14,498 nt of DNA, from the NCBI GenBank assembly GCA_021845835.1, contig JAJZVE010000041.1, positions 1-14,498 of the forward strand, written 5' to 3'. Position numbers and translations under genes: made by a program. This DNA is from Pseudomonadota bacterium (GTDB lineage: Bacteria; Pseudomonadota; Alphaproteobacteria; Acetobacterales; Acetobacteraceae). The notes beneath the pieces are model-generated. The model ran no database searches. It saw nothing but the letters and a program-made list of their open reading frames with translations, and was not told the DNA's origin. This document shows, in pieces, positions 1 through 6,758 of this stretch (position 1 is the stretch's first letter; each line of letters starts with the position of its first letter).

Positions 1-48
1 GGTCGGCTCGTCGGCGGCCTTCATCGCGTTCTGAACCGGACCCTTCAT
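1..48 (-). CDS. Possible 5' end of a gene running off the left edge
   Basis: An open frame of 16 codons starts at an ATG (complement of 46-48), 30 bases downstream of the SDR stop, and stays open to the window edge. It reads MKGPVQNAMKAADEPT. A G-rich stretch lies just before the ATG but is not a clear Shine-Dalgarno. The same strand and short gap suggest it follows the SDR gene in one operon. Too little is visible to name a product. The start loosely recalls HpcH/HpaI aldolase N-termini, but this is only an impression. Confidence 0.3.
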   Translation of the reverse strand, partial: MKGPVQNAMKAADEPT

Positions 49-78
49 CCCCGGCGCCTGATGTTGATCGGCGCCAAT

Positions 79-882
79 CTAGTCCGCGCGCCCAAGCAGC
101 GTACCGCCATCAATGACATATTGCGCACCGGTGACGAAAGAGGAGGCGGGCGAGGCCAGGAACAGGGCAAGGCCCTGCATCTCATTGAGGGCCGCGGCGC
201 GCTTCATGGGTGAAGCGCGCCTGAACCCCTCCTCTATTTCGGGGGTCGTCATATCGGTCAGGAAGGGCCCCGGCAGGATCGCGTTCACCAGCACGTTGTA
301 CGAGGCCAATTCAAGCGCCGCCTGGCGGACCACGTGGGCAAGCGCCGCCTTGGTTGCGAGATATGGCGTTCCGACCATCGGCGAGGTCTTGTGAGCCGCC
401 ACCGAGGCCGTCACGATGATGCGCCCCGCGCGCACCCGTTTCATGTGCCGTGCCGCTTCCTGCATGGTCGCGAAGGCGCCGGTCAGGTTGACGGCGACCA
501 CGTCGTCCCACAGGTCCGGCGGGATGTTTTCGATTGCGCCTTGGGGGTCGCGTTCGCCGTCGGGACGCAAGAAGCCTGGTCCCGCCGTGATGCCGGCGTT
601 GGCGAACACGATGTCGAGCCGGCCCCGCTCGGCCACGATCTCCTGGAAGGCGCGCCGGAGCGCATTGCGGTCGCGCAGATCGACCGCCGTCCCACGGACG
701 TCTGCGCCGTGCGACCGCAACGCTGCCACCGCGGCACCCAGGGCCGAGGCATCCCGGTCGATAAGGGTGACGGCCGCACCGTTGTCGGCCAGAGCGGTCG
801 CGAAGGCATGACCGATACCCCGCGCGCCGCCGGTGATCACGGCATGCAGGCCTTCGACAGTGAACAGCTCGCTCGCTTTCAT
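79..882 (-). CDS. SDR family NAD(P)-dependent oxidoreductase (paralogue 1)
   Basis: Classical short-chain dehydrogenase/reductase of 267 residues, a cytosolic enzyme that interconverts an alcohol and a ketone. Visible motifs are the cofactor glycine motif TGGARGIG (17-24), Asp42 at the end of strand 2 (which favours NAD over NADP), NAG (95-97), catalytic Ser160, Tyr174 and Lys178 (YLATK), and the C-terminal GAQYVIDGG. The ATG at 882 is chosen because the protein then aligns without gaps to the divergent paralogue for about the first 180 residues. A GTG at 906 would add eight residues with no better ribosome site. Its partner at 1185-2003 shares roughly half its residues, including an unusual segment after NAG (GPGFL..GER.P.GAIE.IP). 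It probably acts on a hydroxylated intermediate of the same pathway. The exact substrate is unknown. Confidence 0.93.
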   Translation of the reverse strand: MKASELFTVEGLHAVITGGARGIGHAFATALADNGAAVTLIDRDASALGAAVAALRSHGADVRGTAVDLRDRNALRRAFQEIVAERGRLDIVFANAGITAGPGFLRPDGERDPQGAIENIPPDLWDDVVAVNLTGAFATMQEAARHMKRVRAGRIIVTASVAAHKTSPMVGTPYLATKAALAHVVRQAALELASYNVLVNAILPGPFLTDMTTPEIEEGFRRASPMKRAAALNEMQGLALFLASPASSFVTGAQYVIDGGTLLGRAD

Positions 883-970
883 GCTCCCCCCGGTCAGAAA
901 GTCCACAATATGGTCTTATGGACGCGACGATCGGCGGATCGTGGCAGACACATTCCTGGCGTGCAATCCG

Positions 971-1034
971 TATCCGGGATATTCAGGCCCCATATTGGGC
1001 ATTTTCTCGCCTCCCTGAGGGAGCCGGGATCCCG
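971..1034. repeat. Cluster of four short inverted repeats, candidate operators
   Basis: Four small palindromes lie within 64 bases: TATCC/GGATA around one base at 971-981, GCCC-CATATT-GGGC at 987-1000, CTCCCT-G-AGGGAG at 1011-1023, and the perfect 10-mer CGGGATCCCG at 1025-1034. They sit midway between the two SDR starts, where a shared repressor or activator would bind. Short palindromes arise by chance in G+C-rich DNA, so operator function is an inference. Confidence 0.35.
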
Positions 1035-1070
1035 AGTGACGACGATGAAAAGTTCATAAAATGGACAAAC

Positions 1071-1104
1071 TGTCTTGACAACGACGCTTCCGGTGGCGGA
1101 GGAT
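1071..1104 (+). promoter_or_regulatory. Candidate promoter of the plus-strand operon, with a palindrome over the -35
   Basis: A perfect sigma-70 -35 hexamer TTGACA lies at 1075-1080. A weak -10 candidate, GAGGAT (3 of 6 matches), lies at 1099-1104 after 18 bases. The -35 is the right half of the 10-base palindrome TGTCTTGACA (1071-1080), so a protein bound there could block polymerase. The leader to the GTG start would be about 75 bases. The -35 match is strong; the -10 is poor. Confidence 0.35.
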
Positions 1105-1173
1105 CGCGGCCTCCGGAAAGCGGCTTTTCCGACAACGACAACGCGGAATCGGGCTGCACCGCACCACGCAAGC

Positions 1174-1178
1174 GGGAG
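1174..1178 (+). promoter_or_regulatory. Ribosome binding site deciding the SDR start (GGGAG)
   Basis: GGGAG lies six bases before the GTG at 1185, three before a GTG at 1182 and none before the ATG at 1179. The spacing favours GTG 1185. Confidence 0.5.
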
Positions 1179-1184
1179 ATGGTG

Positions 1185-2003
1185 GTGAAAATTCACGACC
1201 TTTTCGACGTCACCGGCCTGGTCGCCATCGTGACCGGCGGGGCCAGCGGAATCGGTCTCGCCTGCGCCGAGGTCCTGGCCGACAACGGCGCGAAGGTTGT
1301 GATCTTCGACATCGACGCGGCGCGTGCGCAGCAGGCCCTTGCGCAGCTCTGCGACCGCGGCGGCCTGGTCGAAATGGCGGTGGTCGATGTCACGCGCCGG
1401 GAGGAGCTGAAGGCTGCCGTCGATCGGGTCGCGGCGCGGCATGGTCGGCTCGACGTGGTGTTCGCGAATGCCGGCGTCAGCGGCGGCCCGGGTTTTTTGA
1501 CCGCCAGGGGTGAGCGCAATCCGGCCGGCGCCATCGAAGCCATTCCCGACGCGCACTGGGACACGATCATCGCGGGAAACCTGACATCGGTCCTGAACAC
1601 GATTCAGGCCGTCGTTCCCCACATGAAGGCTGCCGGTCGCGGTCGGATCATCGTCACCACCTCCATCGCGGGCATCAAGACGGAGAATTTCGTCGGCAGC
1701 GCATACATCGCCGCGAAAGCGGGCGCGGCCCATCTGGTGCGCCAGACCGCACTCGAACTCGCCCGATACGGCATCCAGGTCAACGCCATCGCGCCGGGGC
1801 CGTTTCGGACATCGATCGGCGGCGGCCGCATGGCCGATCCCGTCGAGCGCAGCGCGTTCGAAAACGTCACACCGCTGCACCGCATGGCGGAGACGCGGGA
1901 AATCCAGGGGCTCGCGCTGCTGCTGGCCTCCCCGGCTTCCAGCTATGTCACCGGCGCTCAGATGGTGATCGACGGCGGCGCAACGGCCGGCCATGCCGAC
2001 TGA
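1185..2003 (+). CDS. SDR family NAD(P)-dependent oxidoreductase (paralogue 2)
   Basis: Short-chain dehydrogenase/reductase of 272 residues and first gene of the nine-gene plus-strand operon. Motifs are TGGASGIG (17-24), Asp42 (NAD-type), NAG (95-97), Asn132 in NLTS, Ser160, Tyr174 and Lys178 (YIAAK), and GAQMVIDGG near the C-terminus. GTG 1185 is preferred for its spacing from GGGAG and because it puts all these motifs at the same residue numbers as in the divergent paralogue. An ATG at 1179 would add two residues and cannot be excluded. The C-terminal third carries a small insertion (GGGRMADPVERS region) relative to the partner, in the substrate-loop area, so the two may differ in substrate or stereochemistry. 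Oxidation of a hydroxy intermediate is likely; the substrate is unknown. Confidence 0.92.
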   Translation: MKIHDLFDVTGLVAIVTGGASGIGLACAEVLADNGAKVVIFDIDAARAQQALAQLCDRGGLVEMAVVDVTRREELKAAVDRVAARHGRLDVVFANAGVSGGPGFLTARGERNPAGAIEAIPDAHWDTIIAGNLTSVLNTIQAVVPHMKAAGRGRIIVTTSIAGIKTENFVGSAYIAAKAGAAHLVRQTALELARYGIQVNAIAPGPFRTSIGGGRMADPVERSAFENVTPLHRMAETREIQGLALLLASPASSYVTGAQMVIDGGATAGHAD

Positions 2004-2031
2004 GCAGGTTGCCGGCCTCGGGTGGCAGGCG

Positions 2032-2040
2032 AAGGTAGGA
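2032..2040 (+). promoter_or_regulatory. Ribosome binding site deciding the ThDP-enzyme start
   Basis: AAGGTAGGA ends eight bases before the GTG at 2049. The upstream GTG at 2022 has no such site, and initiation there would translate through this element. Confidence 0.5.
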
Positions 2041-2048
2041 TCGATATC

Positions 2049-3767
2049 GTGACAGAACGAGTGAAGGCCGGACAGGCCATCGTGGATGTGCTGAAAGCTG
2101 AAGGAGTGAAGGCTGTCTTCGGCATGCCGGGTGGCCATGTGCTCGGCATCTACGATGCGCTCTACCATGCGCCGGAGATCAAGAGCTATCTGGTCCGCCA
2201 CGAGCAGCAGGCGCCCGCTCTGGCGACCGGCTATTTCCAGCTCACCGGTGAACTCGCGGTCTGCCTGGTGACGGCGGGGCCCGGTGCCACGAACCTCCTG
2301 ACCAGCGTAGCGGAAGCCTTCGTCGGGTCGATTCCGATGGTTCTGCTCGCGGGGCGTGGCGCGACGGCCACCTCTCTCAGGGGCGCCAGTCAGGAGATTC
2401 GGACGGATCTCGTCTTCGCACCGGTCACCAAGTGGACGATCCGGGTGGACCGGGCCGATCTGCTGGTCGATGCCATGCACCAGGCCTTTGCCGTCGCGCG
2501 CAACGGCAAGCCAGGACCCGTGCTGGTCGATATCCCCCGCGATCTTCTGGCCGAGGATGTGGAGCGCAAGCCCTATGTCCCGGTCGGCGCGCCGAACCGG
2601 CCTCGCGGCGACAGCGCCGCGATCGCGCGCGCTGCCGACGCGCTGATTGGTGCCGGGCGTCCGATCATCGTGGCCGGCGGCGGCGTGATCGCGTCTGGTG
2701 CCGCCGGGGAGGTGCAGGCGCTGGCCGAGCGTCTGGCCATTCCGGTCCTGACAAGCCTCGCGGGCCGCGGCACCATCCCGGACGATCATCCTCTTTCCGT
2801 CGGCGGACTCGGGGTGCACCGCAACGATCTTTCCAAGCGGCTGCTGCGCGAGGCTGACGTGGTGCTCGGACTGGGAACCCGCTTCGAGGAGATGGAGACC
2901 AACTGGCGGAGCGGTTTCGTTCCCGCGCCCGAGGCCGTCTATATCCAGGTCGATATCGATCCCGTCGAGATCGGGCGGAGCGTGCCGGCGCAGCTTTCCG
3001 TGGTCGGCGACATCGGCCATGTGGCACGCGCGTTGGCCGAACTGATCGACGTGCGCGCGCCGGCGCGCGGCGATTTCCGCGCGCATGACCGCACGCGGGC
3101 GTGTCAGGCGGACATCGCGCGCATCACTGCACATCTGGATGAACTGGCTGCCGGCGATCAGGCTCCGCTCCATCCGCTGCGCGTCATCCGGGCGGCACGC
3201 GGGGTCTTCCCGCGGGATGCCACCATCGCCATCGATGTGGGGTGCCTGGCCCAGCACATGGCCGGCGGCTTCCCGGTGTTTCCGGTCTACCAGCAGCGTT
3301 CGCTGATCGCGCCTTCGAGCTTCTACGGCATGGGATTCGCCAGCATGGCGCTGCCCGCGGCCCGGATCGCCCGCCCTGACCATCCGGCAATGGGTTTTGT
3401 GGGCGACGGCGCGTTCCAGATGGTCATGCCGATCCTGCCGCTCGCGGCGGACTACCGTCTGGGCGTGACCTGGATCATCCTGAACGACCATGCTCTTGGC
3501 TCGATCCGCGATATCCAGGAGATCGCGTTCGGCAACCGCATTCTCGACACCGACCTCAAGACGCAGCCCGACTTCGCGAAACTGGCGCAAGCGTGCGGCT
3601 GCTACGGCGAGACGATCCACGATCCGGATGCCGTGGTCCCGGCATTGCAGCGCGCCTACGCAGCCAACCGGGCCGGACAGCCGGCAGTGCTCGATTTCAC
3701 CGTGGCGCGCGAACGGCTGCAATCGACGTATGATCACTACCTTTTCTATCAGAAGGCATTGGCGTGA
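2049..3767 (+). CDS. Thiamine-diphosphate-dependent enzyme, acetolactate synthase-like
   Basis: Full-length ThDP enzyme of 572 residues with the three-domain plan of acetolactate synthase and benzoylformate decarboxylase. The N-terminal pyrimidine-binding domain has VFGMPGGHV, the cofactor-activating Glu52 (RHEQQA) and GPGATN. A central domain follows (PIIVAGGGV, then TSLAGRGTIP). The C-terminal diphosphate domain has GDG at 452-454 and the paired Asn at 479 (LNDHALGSIRD), the Mg-ThDP motif. The family decarboxylates 2-oxo acids or makes or breaks C-C bonds next to a carbonyl. No small regulatory subunit gene lies nearby and the setting is catabolic, so a role in branched-chain amino acid synthesis is unlikely. 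It sits 45 bases after the SDR gene and 34 before the VOC gene. Assignment to the superfamily is firm; the reaction is not known. Confidence 0.9.
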   Translation: MTERVKAGQAIVDVLKAEGVKAVFGMPGGHVLGIYDALYHAPEIKSYLVRHEQQAPALATGYFQLTGELAVCLVTAGPGATNLLTSVAEAFVGSIPMVLLAGRGATATSLRGASQEIRTDLVFAPVTKWTIRVDRADLLVDAMHQAFAVARNGKPGPVLVDIPRDLLAEDVERKPYVPVGAPNRPRGDSAAIARAADALIGAGRPIIVAGGGVIASGAAGEVQALAERLAIPVLTSLAGRGTIPDDHPLSVGGLGVHRNDLSKRLLREADVVLGLGTRFEEMETNWRSGFVPAPEAVYIQVDIDPVEIGRSVPAQLSVVGDIGHVARALAELIDVRAPARGDFRAHDRTRACQADIARITAHLDELAAGDQAPLHPLRVIRAARGVFPRDATIAIDVGCLAQHMAGGFPVFPVYQQRSLIAPSSFYGMGFASMALPAARIARPDHPAMGFVGDGAFQMVMPILPLAADYRLGVTWIILNDHALGSIRDIQEIAFGNRILDTDLKTQPDFAKLAQACGCYGETIHDPDAVVPALQRAYAANRAGQPAVLDFTVARERLQSTYDHYLFYQKALA

Positions 3768-3801
3768 TTCGTCCGAGGATCGCCTCCGGAGTGTATCATC
3801 G

Positions 3802-4341
3802 ATGCCGGTTCTGAATTTCGGCCAGCCGATCGACGGTGTTGTCCAGGTGGCCTACACCGTCGAGGATATTGAAACGAGCGCCCGCGCCTGGTCGCAGCAA
3901 TTCGGCATCGGTCCCTGGTTCGTGCGCGGTCCGTTCACGCCGGCGTCGGCCCTGTACCGCGGCAAGCCGACCGCGATATCCATTTCCTTGGCGATCGCTT
4001 TCTCCGGGCATCTGCAGGTCGAACTCATCCAGCAGCATAATGATGCGCCCTCGCTGTATCGCGAAGTGATCGAACGGCGCGGCTTCGGCTTCCATCACTG
4101 GGGCACGGCGTCGGATCGGTTCGATCAGAGGGTGGAGCAGTTCCGCAGGCGGGGCCACGATATCGCGTTCTTCGACGTGACGCCGGCTGGAACGCGGGTC
4201 GCCTATTTCGATACGACCCGCGAGCTCTCCGGAATGATCGAAGTGATCGAAATGAACGATGCGCAGGAGCGTCGCTATACACGGATGTATACCGAGGCAT
4301 TGAACTGGGACGGCCGCGACCTCATCCGCCGGGTGGGATGA
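3802..4341 (+). CDS. VOC family protein (glyoxalase/epimerase-type fold)
   Basis: Protein of 179 residues with two vicinal-oxygen-chelate repeats. The first repeat opens with VVQVAYTVEDIE (13-24), where Gln15 takes the place of the usual metal-binding His. QVELIQQ (72-78) supplies Glu74. The second repeat begins at GFGFHHWG (94-101) with His98/His99 and ends at GMIEVIE with Glu147. Q/E/H/E is a plausible divalent metal site, so the enzyme is probably active. Family members are epimerases, lyases, dioxygenases or isomerases, and Glyoxalase_4/methylmalonyl-CoA epimerase-like proteins look closest. The ATG at 3802 follows CCGGAG (3786-3791) by ten bases, and the longer upstream reading frame overlaps the ThDP gene. 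In this operon it probably rearranges or cleaves a pathway intermediate. Confidence 0.87.
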   Translation: MPVLNFGQPIDGVVQVAYTVEDIETSARAWSQQFGIGPWFVRGPFTPASALYRGKPTAISISLAIAFSGHLQVELIQQHNDAPSLYREVIERRGFGFHHWGTASDRFDQRVEQFRRRGHDIAFFDVTPAGTRVAYFDTTRELSGMIEVIEMNDAQERRYTRMYTEALNWDGRDLIRRVG

Positions 4342-4406
4342 GGCCTGGCAGGGAAATGCCATCGCACCGGCGGCAGGCCGGAGGAACGGCACATGTGGAG
4401 GAAACA

Positions 4407-5645
4407 ATGAATCGGAAACTTGCTGTGGCGGCCCTGGCCCTGTCCGCGATCTTCGCGGGCGTCGCGCATGCCGAGGATACGCTGAAGATCGCGCATATCA
4501 ATCCGTTGTCCGGCCCGGCCGCGGTGGTGACGGAGCGGATCGCCAGGAACCTCGACTATGCGGTGAAGACCGCCAACGCCAATGGCGGCATCGGCGGCAA
4601 GCAGGTCGAGGTCTTATCCTACGACAACAAGCTGAGCCCGGAGGAAACCGTGGTGCAGGCGCAGAAGGCCATCGATGCCGGCGCCCGCCTGCTCATGATC
4701 GGCGTTTCTTCGCCGAATTCGATCGCGCTGGTCGATTTCGTCAACAAGCACAACGCACGCAACCGCGACAAGAAGGTCCTGGTTCTCGACGTGTCCTCCG
4801 GCGATCCGGTCATGGTCACTTCCAAATGCTCCTACTGGAGCTTCCTGTGGGTGACGAACACCGATCAGCAGGTGACCGGCATGGCGGGCTTTCTGAAACA
4901 GAATCCCGACATCAGGAAGGTTTACATGCTCAATCCCGACAGTTCGTCGGGACGGGATTTCCGCAGCACGGTTCTCTCGGTCTTCAAAAGCAAGGTGCCG
5001 GAAGTCCGGTTTGTCGGCGACGAGATGCAGCCGTTGCTGCGGGTCACGGACTTCGCTCCCTATATCGCCAAGATCAAGGCTTCGGGCGCGGATGCCGTGG
5101 TCTCGGCGGAATGGGGCGCCGACCTGGCGCTGCTCCTGAAGGCTGCCGGCGAGGCTGGCCTCAAGGCGAAGTGGTTCACCATCTATACGACCGGTCCGGG
5201 CGCGCCGACCGCGATCAAGCAGGCAGGTCTCTCCGGCCTCGTCTACAGCATCTTCGACGGCGACAGCGGCGTGCAGAACCCGGACTACATGAAGGTGGAG
5301 GCTGCCGTCCGCCAGGAATATCACCAGTCGGCGGCCCCCTTTCCAGGCGTGTTCGCCATGATCCGGGCGCTCAAGGCGGCGGCCGAGAAGGCTCATTCCA
5401 CCGATCCGGACAAGCTCGTGCCGGCGCTTGAAGGCAGCAATGTCGAAACCCTCTTCGGCGACCAGGCTGTGATCCGCCGCGCCGACCACCAGTTCCTGGC
5501 GCCCATCGCGATCTCCTCCTTCGGGCCGCTGACCGCGGGAGAGAAATTCGACGAGGATGGCACAGGCTGGGGCTGGCGGACGGTTGCAAGGGAGCCGGCC
5601 AAGGATGTCACGCCCGCGCCGGCCTGCACGATGAAGCGGCCGTGA
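4407..5645 (+). CDS. ABC transporter periplasmic substrate-binding protein, LIV (branched-chain amino acid) type
   Basis: Periplasmic binding protein of 412 residues. A classic signal peptide spans residues 1-22, with MNRK, a hydrophobic core and AHA before the mature EDTLKIAHI. The mature part follows the type I, Peripla_BP_6 layout: INPLSGP near the start, YDNKLSPEETVVQAQK, and a hinge around ADAVVSAEWGAD. It ends PACTMKRP, an ending I associate with this subfamily. There are few cysteines; the one in SKCSYW and the C-terminal one could form a disulfide. The start is secure: GGAGG (4397-4401) lies five bases before the ATG. LIV-type receptors bind amino acids but also aromatic acids, amides and other organic acids, and the catabolic neighbours favour a non-amino-acid ligand. 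It is the receptor for the LivHMGF genes downstream. Confidence 0.92.
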   Translation: MNRKLAVAALALSAIFAGVAHAEDTLKIAHINPLSGPAAVVTERIARNLDYAVKTANANGGIGGKQVEVLSYDNKLSPEETVVQAQKAIDAGARLLMIGVSSPNSIALVDFVNKHNARNRDKKVLVLDVSSGDPVMVTSKCSYWSFLWVTNTDQQVTGMAGFLKQNPDIRKVYMLNPDSSSGRDFRSTVLSVFKSKVPEVRFVGDEMQPLLRVTDFAPYIAKIKASGADAVVSAEWGADLALLLKAAGEAGLKAKWFTIYTTGPGAPTAIKQAGLSGLVYSIFDGDSGVQNPDYMKVEAAVRQEYHQSAAPFPGVFAMIRALKAAAEKAHSTDPDKLVPALEGSNVETLFGDQAVIRRADHQFLAPIAISSFGPLTAGEKFDEDGTGWGWRTVAREPAKDVTPAPACTMKRP

Positions 5646-5704
5646 GGGCCTGATCCTTCGCCTTGGACCCGAGCCACGCAACCTGGAAATGGCGGAATCC
5701 GTCG

Positions 5705-6628
5705 ATGGTTTCTGACCTGCGCGAAATCGCAAACGGCCTCTCGTTCCCCGAGGGTCCCGTCGCTCTCTCGGATGGCACCGTTCTGTTCGTGGAGATCGGT
5801 GCCGGCAGGATCGGGCGTGTGTTGCCGGACGGACGCAAGGAAACCGTGGCCACGCCGAAAGGGGCGCCGAACAGCATTGCCTTCGGGCCGGACGGCGCCC
5901 TTTACATCTGCAACAACGGCGGCGGCTTCTCCTTCGGCGAAATCGAGGGCATGTTTCAGCCCAACGGCGAAGGGCTGGACTACAGCGGCGGCGGCATCGA
6001 CCGGCTGGACCTGGAAACCGGAACGATCCGCCCGCTTTACCGCACGGTGGGGGGGCATCCGCTGTTGATGCCCAACGATCTGGTCTTCGACCGCGATGGC
6101 GGCTTTTACTTCACCGACCACGGCTTCCGCCATGACAGGTCGCTCGAGTACGGCGGCGTCTATTACGCCCGCAGCGACGGATCGGACATCCGCGAGATTG
6201 CCTTTCCGCTGCTGACAGCCAATGGTGTCGCCCTTTCTCCTGACGAATCCACGCTCTACGTCTCCGAAACCGAGACCGGCCGGATTCGCGGTTATGAAAT
6301 CATCGAACCCGGTGTCGTGAAGTTGCCCCCGCATCACCGGCCGGGCGATGCGGTCTTCGCCCAGCTCGAAGGGTTCCGCCGATACGACTCCATGGCGGTG
6401 GAAGAGAACGGCAATCTCTGCGTGGCCAGCCTGACGCCCGGTGGCGTCACCGTAATCTCGCCATCGGGCAGGCTGGTCGAAGTCGTCCCGGTGCCGGACG
6501 AGTTCTGCACCAATATCTGCTTCGGCGGCGCGGACATGCGGACCGCTTTCATGACCCTGTCCGGGACCGGGCGGATCGTGAGCACCCGCTGGCCGCGTCC
6601 CGGCCTGAAGCTGAACTTCAGCCGGTGA
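5705..6628 (+). CDS. SMP-30/gluconolactonase/LRE family lactonase
   Basis: Six-bladed beta-propeller hydrolase of 307 residues that opens sugar-type or other lactones with a divalent metal. The expected metal ligands are all visible: Glu16 (SFPEGPV), Asn124 (MPNDLVFD) and Asp180 (LSPDES). Asn56 (GAPNSIAF) and Asn173 (TANGVALS) sit in conserved blade loops. There is no signal peptide, so it is cytosolic. The ATG at 5705 is preferred; a TTG at 5663 would add 14 residues that look unlike the family. The gene lies between the binding protein and permease genes of one importer, so its substrate is probably the imported compound or an early oxidation product. An SDR product that lactonises is the simplest link, but that is inference. 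Confidence 0.9.
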   Translation: MVSDLREIANGLSFPEGPVALSDGTVLFVEIGAGRIGRVLPDGRKETVATPKGAPNSIAFGPDGALYICNNGGGFSFGEIEGMFQPNGEGLDYSGGGIDRLDLETGTIRPLYRTVGGHPLLMPNDLVFDRDGGFYFTDHGFRHDRSLEYGGVYYARSDGSDIREIAFPLLTANGVALSPDESTLYVSETETGRIRGYEIIEPGVVKLPPHHRPGDAVFAQLEGFRRYDSMAVEENGNLCVASLTPGGVTVISPSGRLVEVVPVPDEFCTNICFGGADMRTAFMTLSGTGRIVSTRWPRPGLKLNFSR

Positions 6629-6659
6629 AAGACCCGGGCGCGGTGATGCGGCGAAAATC

Positions 6660-6702
6660 CCGTTGCCGCCGGCGCAGGGACCACCATGACGGCGGCGAAC
6701 GG
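6660..6702 (+). repeat. Imperfect inverted repeat / intercistronic stem-loop
   Basis: In the 130-base gap between the lactonase and livH genes, CCGTTGCCGCCG (6660-6671) can pair with CGGCGGCGAACGG (6690-6702). This gives a twelve-pair stem with one bulged G and an 18-base loop. No T-run follows, so it is not a standard terminator. It could act as an mRNA processing or stability element lowering permease expression relative to the receptor. Confidence 0.4.
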
Positions 6703-6758
6703 TCCGGCTTGCAGTCCTTGGAGCCGGGCCGCCACAGGCCGAAAGACCGGACGGACCG

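Larger units (their letters stand above)
883..1184. promoter_or_regulatory. Divergent intergenic control region between the two SDR genes
   Basis: This 302-base gap must carry the promoters for both divergent transcription units. No convincing gene lies in it. It is less G+C-rich than its flanks in places (901-920, 975-1005, 1045-1080) and holds several short palindromes: GTCCA-N13-TGGAC (901-923), TATCCGGGATA (971-981), GCCC-N6-GGGC (987-1000), CTCCCTGAGGGAG (1011-1023), CGGGATCCCG (1025-1034) and TGTCTTGACA (1071-1080). Such density suits binding by a pathway-specific regulator. No regulator gene is in the window. Confidence 0.6.

Noticed and set aside
894..3737. A 947-codon open frame on the minus strand opposite the SDR and ThDP genes
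   Set aside because: It is antisense to two clearly conserved enzymes, has no recognisable motif, and spans the divergent promoter. Long antisense frames are expected in G+C-rich DNA.
2049..3767. ilvB/ilvI, biosynthetic acetolactate synthase large subunit
   Set aside because: No small subunit gene (ilvH/ilvN) or ilvC is adjacent, and the operon is catabolic and transport-related. Only the superfamily can be supported.
4342..4379. GGCCTG...CAGGCC inverted repeat between the VOC and binding protein genes
   Set aside because: Only six pairs around a 26-base loop and no T-run; easily a chance match in this composition.
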